Assembly (NCBI RefSeq): GCF_019209865.1 | Contig: NZ_JAHUTT010000008.1 | Coordinates: forward strand, 1 to 64,000 | DNA length: 64,000 nucleotides | Direction: 5' to 3' | DNA from: Shewanella sp. NIFS-20-20 | GTDB taxonomy: Bacteria; Pseudomonadota; Gammaproteobacteria; Enterobacterales; Shewanellaceae | In this document: positions 17,092 through 26,124 of the stretch, piece by piece | Layout of the letters: every line of letters begins with the position of its first letter | Position numbering within the stretch: position 1 is the first letter of the stretch | Notes under the pieces: generated by a model | Databases searched by the model: none | Told to the model about the DNA's origin: nothing | What the model saw: only the letters and a program-made list of their open reading frames with translations | Translations under genes and position numbers: made by a program

Positions 17092-18912
17092 ATGAAAGAA
17101 AACGCATACGAGATGCCCTGGCGCACGAACTATGAAGCCATGGCCGCAGCAGGTTGGCTGGTTGGGGCAACAGGGGCAATAGCCGCAGAAATGCTGACTG
17201 AGTTACCACCTGAACCATTTTGGTGGATGACAGGGATTTCCTCGGGCATGGCGTTGTATCGCCTTCCTGAGGCTTATCGCCTTTATAAGTTGCAGATGGG
17301 GCTAAAAGGCAAACCATTGGCATTTATGGAGCTGTCGCATTTGCAAAAGGTGATGGCAAAACATCCTGATGAATTGTGGTTAGGGTATGGCTTTGAGTGG
17401 GATCAACGTCATGCCCAACGCGCTTATGAAATCCTAAAGCGGGATAAGCAAACCTTGCTTAACCAAGGTCACGGCAAACAAATGGGTTCGACCTGGATTC
17501 ATGGTGTCGAGCCCAAAGAAGAAGATGTGTATCAGCCAGTTGGTCACACCGAGGGGCATACCTTAATTGTCGGAACGACCGGTGCCGGAAAAACCCGATG
17601 CTTTGATGCGATGATCACTCAGGCCATTTTGCGTAATGAAGCCGTGATTATTATTGACCCTAAGGGAGACAAGGAACTTAAGGATAATGCGCAGCGAGCC
17701 TGTATTGCCGCCGGTAGTCCTGAACGCTTTGTGTATTTTCATCCAGGTTTTCCAGAGCATTCAGTACGTCTTAATCCCCTGAGAAACTTTAATAGGGGCA
17801 CTGAAATTGCCAGTCGTATTGCGGCATTAATCCCATCTGAAACCGGTGCTGATCCATTTAAAGCCTTTGGCCAAATGGCACTGAATAACATCGTGCAAGG
17901 TTTGTTGCTTACGTCACAACGCCCTGATCTGAAAACACTGAGGCGATTCTTGGAAGGTGGCCCAGAAGGCTTGGTAGTAAAAGCTGTCACGGCTTGGGGT
18001 GAGCAGGTATATCCGAACTTTAGTGTGGAGATTAAGCGCTTTACCGAAAAGGCCAACACCTTGGCTAAACAGGCCATGGCGATGCTGCTTTTCTACTACG
18101 AACGCATTCAGCCCGTTGCCGCCAATACCGATTTGGAAGGCCTTTTGAGTATGTTTGAGCATGACAGAACCCACTATTCCAAGATGGTGGCCTCATTGAT
18201 GCCGGTGCTCAATATGCTCACATCAAGTGAACTTGGCCCACTGCTATCACCGATTGCAAACGATGTGGATGACAGCCGGTTAATTACGGATTCTGGCCGA
18301 ATTATCAACAATGCCCAAGTGGCGTATATCGGCTTGGATTCATTGACCGACGCCATGGTTGGCAGCGCCATTGGTTCGTTGCTTTTATCCGATCTCACCG
18401 CCGTGGCCGGTGACCGCTATAACTATGGTGTTGAAAATCGTCCCGTAAATATCTTCATCGATGAGGCGGCTGAAGTCGTCAACGATCCCTTCATTCAACT
18501 GCTCAACAAAGGCCGTGGCGCAAAAATGCGTTGTGTGATTGCTACTCAGACCTTTGCTGACTTTGCCGCTCGTACAGGCAGTGAAGCTAAGGCTCGCCAG
18601 GTGTTAGGTAACATCAACAACCTGATAGCTCTTCGGGTGATGGACGCCGAAACACAGCAGTACATTACCGACAATCTGCCTAAGACTCGGTTGCAGTACA
18701 TCATGCAAACTCAAGGTATGTCGTCCAACTCGGACAGCCCCGCGTTGTTTACCGGCAATCATGGCGAACGCTTGATGGAGGAAGAAGGCGATATGTTTCC
18801 ACCGCAGTTATTAGGCCAGCTTCCCAACCTGGAGTACATCGCCAAGCTTTCAGGTGGCCGCGTGATCAAAGGCCGCATTCCTATTTTAACCAGCTCTACA
18901 CAGGCAGCATAA
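17092..18912 (+). CDS. traD: TraD, type IV coupling protein
   Basis: This 606-residue hexameric ATPase delivers the relaxosome to the mating channel. Two hydrophobic stretches lie near the N-terminus (about 15-35 and 40-62), then Walker A GTTGAGKT at 161-168, and Walker B VNIFIDEAAEV around 450-460 followed by the GRGAKMRCVIATQ segment typical of VirD4/TraD proteins. It acts at the inner membrane. The gene follows traI by 48 bases with a GCGGAG ribosome site and is followed closely by two further transfer genes. Confidence 0.93.
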   Translation: MKENAYEMPWRTNYEAMAAAGWLVGATGAIAAEMLTELPPEPFWWMTGISSGMALYRLPEAYRLYKLQMGLKGKPLAFMELSHLQKVMAKHPDELWLGYGFEWDQRHAQRAYEILKRDKQTLLNQGHGKQMGSTWIHGVEPKEEDVYQPVGHTEGHTLIVGTTGAGKTRCFDAMITQAILRNEAVIIIDPKGDKELKDNAQRACIAAGSPERFVYFHPGFPEHSVRLNPLRNFNRGTEIASRIAALIPSETGADPFKAFGQMALNNIVQGLLLTSQRPDLKTLRRFLEGGPEGLVVKAVTAWGEQVYPNFSVEIKRFTEKANTLAKQAMAMLLFYYERIQPVAANTDLEGLLSMFEHDRTHYSKMVASLMPVLNMLTSSELGPLLSPIANDVDDSRLITDSGRIINNAQVAYIGLDSLTDAMVGSAIGSLLLSDLTAVAGDRYNYGVENRPVNIFIDEAAEVVNDPFIQLLNKGRGAKMRCVIATQTFADFAARTGSEAKARQVLGNINNLIALRVMDAETQQYITDNLPKTRLQYIMQTQGMSSNSDSPALFTGNHGERLMEEEGDMFPPQLLGQLPNLEYIAKLSGGRVIKGRIPILTSSTQAA

Positions 18913-18921
18913 GGAGTCTGT

Positions 18922-19482
18922 ATGCATCATTCTGTCTGTCTGAAAATGACAACACTTACCAGTAAAGAAATGCTCGCTCAGTGGCAGCAACATAACCCCC
19001 AGTTCAAGGAAACCTTAAGACTGCTTGAAACCGACTGGCCTCATGCTTTGGCCTCGGTGTATTGCTTGGCGGACTATTTAACGGATGCGCTCACGTTAGA
19101 TGGCCATTCCATCTTTGATTTGTGTCTGTGCAATGGCTTGGGTAGTTATGAAGAAGTCAGTTGTGATGATGACAGTGTTCGCCTTTGGCATTTCATTGAG
19201 GCACTGACCTGGACTGCCGCCAGTGCTTTAACGGGGATTCGTCTGCGTGATCCTGACCATTTCGAGTGGGCCGCCGTGGATGGTGTGTATTTCTACACCT
19301 GGATTCGTAATCGTCCAAATCGGATGACGTATTTGGCTGAAGGACGCATCGAGGTGCGTTATGTCAGTGGTCATACGACGACAAAGCGGCTTCAACAAGT
19401 GATTAAAGCCCGGATTATGACGCCAACCGTTGCAGCCATGCTGGCACGAGTAGAAGAGGATGTTTGGCATGAGCAAGCATAA
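18922..19482 (+). CDS. Conserved ICE transfer-operon protein, unknown function
   Basis: This 186-residue, probably cytoplasmic protein begins 9 bases after traD with AAGGAG upstream and overlaps the start of traJ by 14 bases. It is acidic and Trp-rich (DSVRLWHFIEALTWTAASALTGIRLRDPDHFEWAAVDG), with no membrane segment or recognised catalytic motif. The position between traD and the traJ-like membrane gene is constant in SXT/R391 elements, which points to a role in DNA processing or coupling. I cannot name the activity. Confidence 0.75.
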   Translation: MHHSVCLKMTTLTSKEMLAQWQQHNPQFKETLRLLETDWPHALASVYCLADYLTDALTLDGHSIFDLCLCNGLGSYEEVSCDDDSVRLWHFIEALTWTAASALTGIRLRDPDHFEWAAVDGVYFYTWIRNRPNRMTYLAEGRIEVRYVSGHTTTKRLQQVIKARIMTPTVAAMLARVEEDVWHEQA

Positions 19483-20104
19483 GTCGGTTTGGCTGCTGTG
19501 TCTGGCACTGATGCTGGAGATTATTGCCATTGGCGTGTTAGTGCCCGGTGATTGGACTGGCCGGGTTATTAATAAAGAGAAGCAGATGATTCAAAACCAA
19601 TTGGGCACACAAACAAGCTATTGGATTGGTCAAACTAGCCATGGCTGGTATCAGTCATGGATTGTGGATACACAGATGGAGCAATCTGTGCGTGATTTTC
19701 TAATCCCCACTGAAGAGCAACGACTGCGCTCTAAAGGGATGGAGAACATGGGAGGCTTTTGGTTTGTGTGGGTAGAAGACCGTATTCAGGCATTTTTTGA
19801 TGTGTTGTACCAAGTGTTCACTCGATTTGCTTTGCTGATGGTCTGGTTGCCCTTTGCGCTTATTCTCATGTTACCGGCGTTGTGGGATGGCTTAATGACC
19901 TGGAAAATTAAGAAAACAACCTTTGATTTTTCGAGCCCTATCATTCACCGCTACAGCATGATTATCCTGGGCTCAGGTGTCATTTTGCTGTTTATGGGAT
20001 TGTTCGCCCCGCTGGCTATTCCACCGGTGGTTCTACCGTCGATGATCATCGGCTTGGCATTGATGGCAGGGTTGGCGTTAAGCCACTTGCAGAAGAAGAT
20101 ATGA
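19469..20104 (+). CDS. traJ: TraJ/DUF4400-like inner-membrane conjugation protein
   Basis: This 211-residue membrane protein has hydrophobic segments near residues 6-26, 113-140, 161-182 and 184-205, with a polar periplasmic-type stretch between the first two. It matches the DUF4400 proteins found after traD in SXT and IncA/C-type systems, called TraJ in SXT. I use the ATG at 19469 because AGAGGA lies 9 bases upstream; an ATG three codons earlier is possible. The gene overlaps the preceding one and ends the traI operon at HS1. Its likely role is to help TraD dock at the secretion channel. Confidence 0.82.
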   Translation: MSKHKSVWLLCLALMLEIIAIGVLVPGDWTGRVINKEKQMIQNQLGTQTSYWIGQTSHGWYQSWIVDTQMEQSVRDFLIPTEEQRLRSKGMENMGGFWFVWVEDRIQAFFDVLYQVFTRFALLMVWLPFALILMLPALWDGLMTWKIKKTTFDFSSPIIHRYSMIILGSGVILLFMGLFAPLAIPPVVLPSMIIGLALMAGLALSHLQKKI

Positions 20105-20124
20105 GGCCAGTTAGGCCTCATCTT
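20103..20124. terminator. Hairpin at the end of traJ
   Basis: GAGGCC (20103-20108) pairs with GGCCTC (20114-20119) around a 5-base loop, directly at the traJ stop and just before the end of the convergent gene at 20131. It could end both transcripts; the T-run is short. Confidence 0.5.
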
Positions 20125-20130
20125 GTAGAG

Positions 20131-20718
20131 CTAAAACCTTACGCCTACGGTATTGCCATTCTCGTCTTCCGCTGGCAAATGATAAGTATCAATAAGGTGA
20201 CCTTGAAGCCAAATATATTGCGGCATCCAAAACGAGTACTGTCGTATAAGAGCCAATACTTCTTTCAGCGGTTTGTTTGCATGAGGCTCGGCAAGGCGAA
20301 AGTACATGAATGAGTAATCATCTCGAAAGTACTCCTGAAGCTCTGAATCTGATAGCGTTTCTTTTAGCGGCCTGTTTTGTTCGTCGTCCTCATCATGGGA
20401 GTTGGCATAAATTTCAAATAGCTGCTTTTCAGTGAGCATCTCCAAGAAATGGTCTTCAATTAAAACCCCATCACTGGTATCGACATCCATACCATCTTTG
20501 ACATCAAAAGCCATGACACATCCAGAAGATAACGCCACCTCTGATGGCTTAAGTACGTCATTGGCTTGTACAACCTGATGCCAATGATTAAAGCCAACAG
20601 AGATTGCAATTTCATCGAGTGCTTGAGTGTGTGTAATGGATTTTTCACGTTTAAGCTTTCGTGCTTTTTGCTTTAAACGTTCAACCGTGTCAGAGGAAAT
20701 GATTTTAGTAATTTGCAT
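20131..20718 (-). CDS. HS1 cargo gene with glyoxalase-related N-terminal motif
   Basis: This 195-residue protein is transcribed against the tra genes on either side. The N-terminus has SDTVERLKQKARKLKREKSITHTQALDEIAISVGFNHWHQV, the helical segment seen in a family annotated as glyoxalase-superfamily-related. The rest is acidic, ending in VGVRF. The start at 20718 is chosen for AGGAGA 8-13 bases upstream; a longer frame to 20751 lacks such a site. It occupies HS1 between traJ and traL, a variable insertion point in this ICE family, so it is probably accessory. Activity is unknown. Confidence 0.65.
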   Translation of the reverse strand: MQITKIISSDTVERLKQKARKLKREKSITHTQALDEIAISVGFNHWHQVVQANDVLKPSEVALSSGCVMAFDVKDGMDVDTSDGVLIEDHFLEMLTEKQLFEIYANSHDEDDEQNRPLKETLSDSELQEYFRDDYSFMYFRLAEPHANKPLKEVLALIRQYSFWMPQYIWLQGHLIDTYHLPAEDENGNTVGVRF

Positions 20719-21006
20719 TGAGTTTCTCCTATTAGCGAATACGGTGCCCACTGCAGAGGTCGCAGAAAAAACCTAAGCAAAAAATAAATTTGATATGCAT
20801 GTCGTCCCATCCGGGTTTGCTAAAGTGGGCAGCTGGTCTCGACACGACCAATATCCCCATCATATCAACCGCATCAAAAAGATTAATTGTTAGTATTGTC
20901 TGAGTAGAACCCTCAAAACCTTCAAGAATTCGGCATCTAGCTGACCACTGAAGCTGCCAATCCCAAGGCATCCTTCACTTCTCAATTCAAACAACGAGGA
21001 GTGACT
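20719..21006. promoter_or_regulatory. Divergent intergenic region before traL, with ribosome-site hairpin
   Basis: No gene is seen here. It should hold the leftward promoter of the HS1 gene and the rightward promoter of the traL operon, a known target of SetCD activation in the family. Near its end TCACTTCTC (20975-20983) pairs with GAGGAGTGA (20996-21004) through nine pairs including one G-U, enclosing the traL ribosome site AGGAG. Confidence 0.5.
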
Positions 21007-21288
21007 ATGGAACCTGTGAGTATTCCGTCCTATATCGATGACCCGCCGCACTTCCTGCTTTGGAGTGCCGATGAGATGGCTCCCATTCTGTTGGGGCTAG
21101 TGATCGGCATTTTTACCGGTAATGCCTTGGTTTTATGCCTGCTGGGGTTGGTGACAACCAAGCTCTATCGGCGTTTTCGTGATGGTCGCCCAGATGGTTT
21201 TATTCTTCACGCCATCTACTGGGCTGGGCTGTTGCCAACCAAAGCCAAGACGATCCCTAACCCATTTATCAGGAGCTATCTGCCGTGA
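21007..21288 (+). CDS. traL: TraL, pilus assembly membrane protein
   Basis: This 93-residue protein has the TraL pattern: an N-terminal IPSYIDDPPHFLLWSADE segment, a strongly hydrophobic stretch (about 25-55; ILLGLVIGIFTGNALVLCLLGLVTTKL) and a C-terminal FRDGRPDGFILHAIYW. It takes part in assembly of the F-type pilus and mating channel at the inner membrane. The ATG at 21007 follows AGGAGTGACT. Its stop overlaps the GTG start of traE, beginning the traL-E-K-B-V-A operon. Confidence 0.9.
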   Translation: MEPVSIPSYIDDPPHFLLWSADEMAPILLGLVIGIFTGNALVLCLLGLVTTKLYRRFRDGRPDGFILHAIYWAGLLPTKAKTIPNPFIRSYLP

Positions 21289-21911
21289 AGTTCGACGTGT
21301 TTTTAAAATCATGGCAAGGCACGCAATTAGAGAACCGATGGCAGCGGTTCCTGATTGCGGTGCTGGTGCTATCTAATTTGCTGCTTGCGATAGCGGCATT
21401 TTCTCGCAATACCGTGGTAGCTATTCAACCACCAACCTTGTCTGAAACGGCTGAAGTGTCACGAAACCAAGCCACTCAACCTTACCTTGAATCCTGGGGA
21501 CTCTACCTGGCTGAGCTTATGGGCAACGTGACGCCGGGTAATGTGTCTTTCATCCGGGTTGCCATTGAGCCGCTACTTTCTCCAGCGGTGTACCAGCAAG
21601 TGGTCGATGCACTGGAGATTCAGGCAAGACAGATCCGTGAAGACCGAGTCACGCTCAAATTCCAACCCAGACAAGTGGAGTATGAGTATGAAACCGGCCA
21701 TGTCTTTGTGACCGGTTATTCCTTGGTCTCTGGGCCATCTGGAGATGAACAGCGCCAAACTCGCACCTATGAGTTTGACATCGATATTGAGCAATACCGT
21801 CCAAAGCTCAGTTGGATGGATACGTATGAGGGGCAAGCTAGAACGAAGGGAGTTCGTGAAAAGTTGACCCAAGAGCAAAACCGGAGGGTGAATGATGCGA
21901 ACCAAAATTAG
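21285..21911 (+). CDS. traE: TraE, VirB8-like channel component
   Basis: This 208-residue F-type TraE protein has one N-terminal membrane helix (about 23-43; FLIAVLVLSNLLLAIAAF) and a periplasmic domain with the LTPGNVSFIR-like segment VTPGNVSFIRVAIEPLLSPAVYQQV. TraE is the VirB8-like scaffold linking inner-membrane parts to the outer core. The start is GTG at 21285, four bases inside traL and behind AGGAG. It overlaps traK by 20 bases, so expression is coupled. Confidence 0.9.
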   Translation: MKFDVFLKSWQGTQLENRWQRFLIAVLVLSNLLLAIAAFSRNTVVAIQPPTLSETAEVSRNQATQPYLESWGLYLAELMGNVTPGNVSFIRVAIEPLLSPAVYQQVVDALEIQARQIREDRVTLKFQPRQVEYEYETGHVFVTGYSLVSGPSGDEQRQTRTYEFDIDIEQYRPKLSWMDTYEGQARTKGVREKLTQEQNRRVNDANQN

Positions 21912-22791
21912 TCGATGGATAACACCAAGCTTAATCGCAATGAGCTTGAGTGGCGTCCTGTTATCTCAAGCGTCGTATGCAGACGTGGAATTGCCGATTG
22001 TGCCAGCCAGTGTGATGAAGCAGTCTGCTACTGCAAATCCACCGGTTCAAAGCAATTCGGTTGCAGCGGATACGCCAACAACGCTACTGATGACACCGGG
22101 GGTTAATGAACTGATCCCTGTAGCACTTGGTCATCTGAATCGAATTGTGACGCCGTTTGAATCGCCTCAGGTGAGAACAACCAGTGATGCTCAGACGCAA
22201 ATCAAGGGGAATGTTGTATATGTGGCCACGGACAAAGAATCACCGGTTTCACTTTACATCACTCCGCCTGGTCTGGAAGCGCCCGCGTTATCTGTCACCT
22301 TAGTACCTCGTCGTATTCCACCGCGTGAAATCACCTTAGCTATTGATGGTCAGCAGTGGCCTATTAAGGGCGTCGTGAACCGCAAAGCCGCCACTTGGGA
22401 AACAGCTCAACCTTACGTCGATAACCTACGTGACTTACTGAGACGCCTTGCACTAAATGAGTTACCACAAGGCTATGACATCCGTTTAGCTGGCCAAACT
22501 GACACAAGCCCGAAATGTTTTCAGCCGGGCTTAAAGTTTGGTTTTAAGCAGGGGCAAATTGTGTCGGGACATTACTTCACCGTCTATGTAGGACTGGTTG
22601 AAAGCTTTGCCGATGAGCCGATAGAAGCCAGTGAATTAGCCTGTCATGCACCAGATATAGTGGCAAGCGCTTACTGGCCTCGCAATATCTTGTTGCCGGG
22701 TGAAAAGACTGAGTTGTATGTGGTTGTTCGCAATCATCGTGAAGAACCAGTGGAAAGTCAGCGACCTTCGCTTCTTGTGGGAGGTAAGTAA
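21892..22791 (+). CDS. traK: TraK, secretin-like outer core protein
   Basis: This 299-residue protein has a clear signal peptide (ITPSLIAMSLSGVLLSQASYA, about 10-30). The secretin-like domain of TraK follows (VNELIPVALGHLNRIVTPFESPQVRTTSDAQ and VVYVATDKESPVSLYITPPG), and the C-terminal part contains two Cys that may form a disulfide. TraK is the VirB9 counterpart and builds the periplasmic ring with TraB and TraV. ATG at 21892 and 21895 are both usable behind GGAGG. Confidence 0.9.
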   Translation: MMRTKISRWITPSLIAMSLSGVLLSQASYADVELPIVPASVMKQSATANPPVQSNSVAADTPTTLLMTPGVNELIPVALGHLNRIVTPFESPQVRTTSDAQTQIKGNVVYVATDKESPVSLYITPPGLEAPALSVTLVPRRIPPREITLAIDGQQWPIKGVVNRKAATWETAQPYVDNLRDLLRRLALNELPQGYDIRLAGQTDTSPKCFQPGLKFGFKQGQIVSGHYFTVYVGLVESFADEPIEASELACHAPDIVASAYWPRNILLPGEKTELYVVVRNHREEPVESQRPSLLVGGK

Positions 22792-22793
22792 CG

Positions 22794-24083
22794 ATGAAAG
22801 CACAATGGGAACAAATGAGCCCGAACATGAAGCGGGGCCTATCGGTTGCCGGTATTGCTGGTGGTCTCATTCTTATGGTGATGGTGTTTTCACCTAATCC
22901 TGACGATGGCTCAAGCAGTCGGAACCGACAGGAAACAATTCGGCACATTCTTACGGATACCAATACTCGTGATGTTGGGGTCGATAGTTTGGCTGCGAAC
23001 GTAAAACTACTCAGTGAGCGCAATGAACAGTTACGTCGTGAAGTTGAGCGCTTGCGTCGCGACGTCGATTCAGGACGGCTAAGCCCAGGTTCGCCTTCTA
23101 TACCAAGTGAGGTCAATGCGGAGCTGGCCCGCCTTAGAGCGGAACTTGATGATGTTCGCGCAGGAGGTGATGCAGCAGTTGAAGGCAAAAATAGCCGTTT
23201 TGAAGTGCCTTTATCTGCCATGGAATTACCCAAAGACGAAAAGCCTCTGCCGTCTAACCCAGACGACTATTTTGCCAATGCGCCGCTGCCTGATCCGCTC
23301 TATCAGCAGCCAGCCAATGGCCAAGGTACACGAGCACGAGATGTTCCATTGCCGCCAATCACGATTCGTATGATTGAGCCTGAAGTGGTTGCTGAACCAG
23401 AGGTTGTTGTGCAAGAAGCGCCGCCTTTGTATCTACCGGCGGGCAGCATCATCTCAGGTACTTTGATCACAGGTTTGGATGCCCCCACTCACGAGTCCGC
23501 AAGACGCGAGCCTTTTCCAGCATTGCTGAGGATTCAAAAGGAAGCCATTTTACCCAACCGATTTAGAGCGGATATCAAAGAGTGTTTCTTGATCGCCGCA
23601 GGTTACGGTGATTTGAGCTCTGAGCGTGCCTATTTGCGAGGCGAGACCATTTCATGTGTGAGAGAAGATGGCGGCGTCATTGAAACACGACTGGATTCTT
23701 ATGCCGTAGGTGAAGACGGCAAAGCCGGTATTCGTGGCCGATTAGTGTCGAAACAAGGCCAACTGGTGGCTAAATCGATGATGGCCGGATTCCTACAGGG
23801 CTTGGCAGGCGCATTTGATGTGAATCCTGTACCAACGATTCAGACGGGTAATGCCGGTGATACTCAGCTGTACCAGCAAGTCATGAGCCAAGAAGCATTA
23901 CAAGGCGCTGCGATTAAAGGCACAGGTAAAGCATTGGATCGAGTGGCCAAGTTCTATTTGGACATGGCTGAAAATATGTTCCCAGTCATAGAGGTAGACG
24001 CTGCCAGGAAAATTGAAGTCATAGTCACTCGTGGTGCCTCGTTGTCGTTGGCCACTTCGCAAGGGGGAGGTGCAAGAAGATGA
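22794..24083 (+). CDS. traB: TraB, VirB10-like channel protein
   Basis: This 429-residue protein has a short cytoplasmic tail, one membrane helix (about 17-37; GLSVAGIAGGLILMVMVF), a coiled coil (about 60-125; LLSERNEQLRREVERLRRD) and a proline-rich spacer. The conserved VirB10 domain follows (about 205-400) with LPAGSIISGTLITGLDAPT and FRADIKECFLIAAGYGDLSSERAYLR. It spans from the inner to the outer membrane and gates the channel. It starts 2 bases after traK behind GGGAGG. Confidence 0.93.
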   Translation: MKAQWEQMSPNMKRGLSVAGIAGGLILMVMVFSPNPDDGSSSRNRQETIRHILTDTNTRDVGVDSLAANVKLLSERNEQLRREVERLRRDVDSGRLSPGSPSIPSEVNAELARLRAELDDVRAGGDAAVEGKNSRFEVPLSAMELPKDEKPLPSNPDDYFANAPLPDPLYQQPANGQGTRARDVPLPPITIRMIEPEVVAEPEVVVQEAPPLYLPAGSIISGTLITGLDAPTHESARREPFPALLRIQKEAILPNRFRADIKECFLIAAGYGDLSSERAYLRGETISCVREDGGVIETRLDSYAVGEDGKAGIRGRLVSKQGQLVAKSMMAGFLQGLAGAFDVNPVPTIQTGNAGDTQLYQQVMSQEALQGAAIKGTGKALDRVAKFYLDMAENMFPVIEVDAARKIEVIVTRGASLSLATSQGGGARR

Positions 24084-24157
24084 AAAAATCCTGCATGTTG
24101 CTAACCGATCGAAGTCCGTTTCAGACAATAAGATGTGTATCCAGAGGAGAGTTAACC

Positions 24158-24730
24158 ATGACGACATCAATGCAGAACAACCCAAAGCACCAGTCAAAAC
24201 AGTGGTCTAAAGCTGGATTACTTTTATTGGCAGTCGGCTCAACCTTATTGTCTGGCTGTAGTTCATTGGGTCTTGGGAGTAGTGAATATGGATGCCCAGG
24301 TATGCCTGACGGTGTGCGCTGTTTATCCGCTCGTGAAGTCTATGAGCTGACCAGTAATGGCGCTGCACCCAAGACGATTGATGCTGTGGCGACTCGAATT
24401 GGTTCTCCCTCTGGGTATTCACAATCTGATTTAGAGACAGGACTGCTGAGCCATCCAGCATTACCTGAGACGCAGCAATCTGCACCTATTCGCATTCCTT
24501 CAAGGGTAATGCGGATTTGGATTGCGCCTTGGGAGGATGACCGTGGAGATCTGAATTTATCCAGCTACGTGTTTACCGAAATTGAACCGCGCCGGTGGGA
24601 TATTGGGGTGTCAGCACCTCGAACGGTTTCGCCAGTGCTACGTCCACTTCAGACTCAAAGCGATTCAGCCTCAGCGGGAGCTGATGGTAAGCGCGATAAC
24701 TTGAGTATCTACGGAGAAACTAACGAATGA
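24158..24730 (+). CDS. traV: TraV, outer-membrane lipoprotein of the channel
   Basis: With the start at 24158 (ribosome site AGAGGAGAG) this is a 190-residue protein with a lipoprotein signal ending in LLSGC, placing the lipidated Cys at residue 34. The mature part has the conserved segment YGCPGMPDGVRCLSAREVYELTSNG. TraV anchors the TraK/TraB core to the outer membrane. An earlier ATG at 24080 overlaps the traB stop and also has GGGGAGG upstream. It would add 26 residues, but these look unlike a signal peptide, so I prefer the later start. Confidence 0.87.
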   Translation: MTTSMQNNPKHQSKQWSKAGLLLLAVGSTLLSGCSSLGLGSSEYGCPGMPDGVRCLSAREVYELTSNGAAPKTIDAVATRIGSPSGYSQSDLETGLLSHPALPETQQSAPIRIPSRVMRIWIAPWEDDRGDLNLSSYVFTEIEPRRWDIGVSAPRTVSPVLRPLQTQSDSASAGADGKRDNLSIYGETNE

Positions 24731-25113
24731 CAAATGCAGTTCGCACCATTCAGACTCAGCGCCTAATGACCATTGGTGCGCTTGGTTTAATGGCGTTAAT
24801 GATTTCGGAGCCCTCATTTGCGGGCACCGGTGGTGATGCTTTCACTGATGTGTGGGATACCCTAAAAGATTGGACCCAAGGTACTTTGGGACGGATCGTA
24901 GCGGGAGCCATGGTACTGGTGGGTATTGTGGGCGGTATCGCCCGCCAAAGCTTGATGGCTTTTGCCTTGGGCATTGGTGGCGGTATGGGTCTCTACAATA
25001 CGCCAACCGTCGTTGAAAGTGTTATGTCTGCAACCTTACCTGTTGTTGCCAGCACTCAAGAAGTTATTGGCACAACTGTTCCAGCAATCAGCGCCGTTTT
25101 ACTGGGCACCTGA
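24727..25113 (+). CDS. traA: TraA, prepilin
   Basis: This 128-residue prepilin has a long leader with hydrophobic ALGLMALMISEPSFA and a probable cleavage after SFA near residue 32, leaving a small protein with two hydrophobic helices (about 55-80 and 82-120) joined by a short basic loop (GIARQ). Its ATGA start overlaps the traV stop. It would be the main pilus subunit. A strong terminator follows, marking the end of the traL operon and the left edge of HS2. Confidence 0.88.
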   Translation: MTNAVRTIQTQRLMTIGALGLMALMISEPSFAGTGGDAFTDVWDTLKDWTQGTLGRIVAGAMVLVGIVGGIARQSLMAFALGIGGGMGLYNTPTVVESVMSATLPVVASTQEVIGTTVPAISAVLLGT

Positions 25114-25154
25114 ATGTGAGCCATAGTAGGCAGTTCACTTAAGGTAATCAAACT

Positions 25155-25202
25155 AGGTCTACACAACATCGGGTTATTGGTGATGTTGTGTAGACCTTTT
25201 CA
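25155..25202 (+). terminator. Strong intrinsic terminator after traA
   Basis: A 16-bp perfect stem (25155-25170 with 25182-25197, starting AGGTCTACAC) with an 11-base loop is followed by a short T-rich run (TTTTC). It ends the traL-to-traA operon. Confidence 0.88.
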
Positions 25203-25247
25203 TTTCAACAACGCCGCATTAGCGGGCTTGGTTTACAGTATTTGGTA

Positions 25248-25334
25248 TATTAATACCTAAAGTGTTAAAATCACTGTCACAATAAACTATATGGTTTATA
25301 CTGTTTGTGATATTCATACTTTGGGTGTTAAAAT
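25248..25334. promoter_or_regulatory. Direct repeats in the mosAT promoter region
   Basis: Two 24-base direct repeats (25248-25271 and 25311-25334), matching at 20 positions and both ending GTGTTAAAAT, lie 63 bases apart just upstream of and up to the mosA start. The first overlaps a near-palindrome GGTATATTAATACC (25244-25257). AbiEi-type antitoxins repress their own promoter by binding repeats, so these are likely MosA sites. Confidence 0.5.
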
Positions 25335-26124
25335 GTCATCTAAGATAAACTGGCTTGTTGCTCATACTTCTCCTGGTGCGCTAGTACTTCAGCAATGGCT
25401 GACTGAAAACGGTGTGAGCTATTCCTTGGCTCAAAAGTACGCGCAGAACGGTTGGCTAAAGAAGCTATGTTCTGGCGTGTATTATCGTCCAGATGCGCGG
25501 GGCGATATAAAGCCAACTTGGGTTGATGCCATTCAAGCATTAGATGTGCAATTGGGCGTTTCAGTTCATTTGGCTGGATTGAGCAGCTTAACTCACCAAG
25601 GACTGAGTCACTATTTACAGCTGAACAAAGAGCAAGTTTGGATTTGCGTTAAAAACAAGTCGTCCTTACCGAAATGGTTTCGTGAATTCCCTTATCAGAA
25701 TTGGTTTTACTGTGGAAACCATAAGCTTGAAGTGAATCCCGAGAAAGATTTGAAAAGGATCACGGTTAAAGAGAAAGAACTCACTGTCAGCTGTGCAGAA
25801 CTTGCTGCCTATGAAGTGGTAGATGCGATTGGAAAGCTGATTTCATTTGAGCATGTCGCAGAATTATTTCAGGGTTTAGTCAATCTTAGCCCTAGAAAAG
25901 TACAAGATATTCTTGAACGAAGCAGCTCTGTTCAGGCAAACCGAATATTTCTATTTCTGGGTCGATACTACGATCACCAGTGGGTCAATCGCATAGATGA
26001 AACAAGAATTAAATTGGGGGCAGGAAAGCGGCAGGTTGTCGAAAAAGGACGTTTTGATGAGCGATATCAAATCACAGTGCCAGAGATATTAAGCGTCAAA
26101 AAAGGTGAACAACATAATGGATAA
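25333..26124 (+). CDS. mosA: MosA, antitoxin (AbiEi-like)
   Basis: This 263-residue protein has an N-terminal winged helix (about 18-60; LVLQQWLTENGVSYSLAQKYAQNGWLKKLCSGVYYRP) and a longer C-terminal antitoxin region, the AbiEi layout. In SXT, MosA neutralises MosT and promotes ICE maintenance by killing cells that lose the element. The start at 25333 is chosen because the conserved part begins there; an ATG at 25291 would place 14 extra residues across the promoter repeats. It overlaps mosT by 8 bases and lies in HS2, where SXT also carries the pair. Confidence 0.88.
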   Translation: MSSKINWLVAHTSPGALVLQQWLTENGVSYSLAQKYAQNGWLKKLCSGVYYRPDARGDIKPTWVDAIQALDVQLGVSVHLAGLSSLTHQGLSHYLQLNKEQVWICVKNKSSLPKWFREFPYQNWFYCGNHKLEVNPEKDLKRITVKEKELTVSCAELAAYEVVDAIGKLISFEHVAELFQGLVNLSPRKVQDILERSSSVQANRIFLFLGRYYDHQWVNRIDETRIKLGAGKRQVVEKGRFDERYQITVPEILSVKKGEQHNG

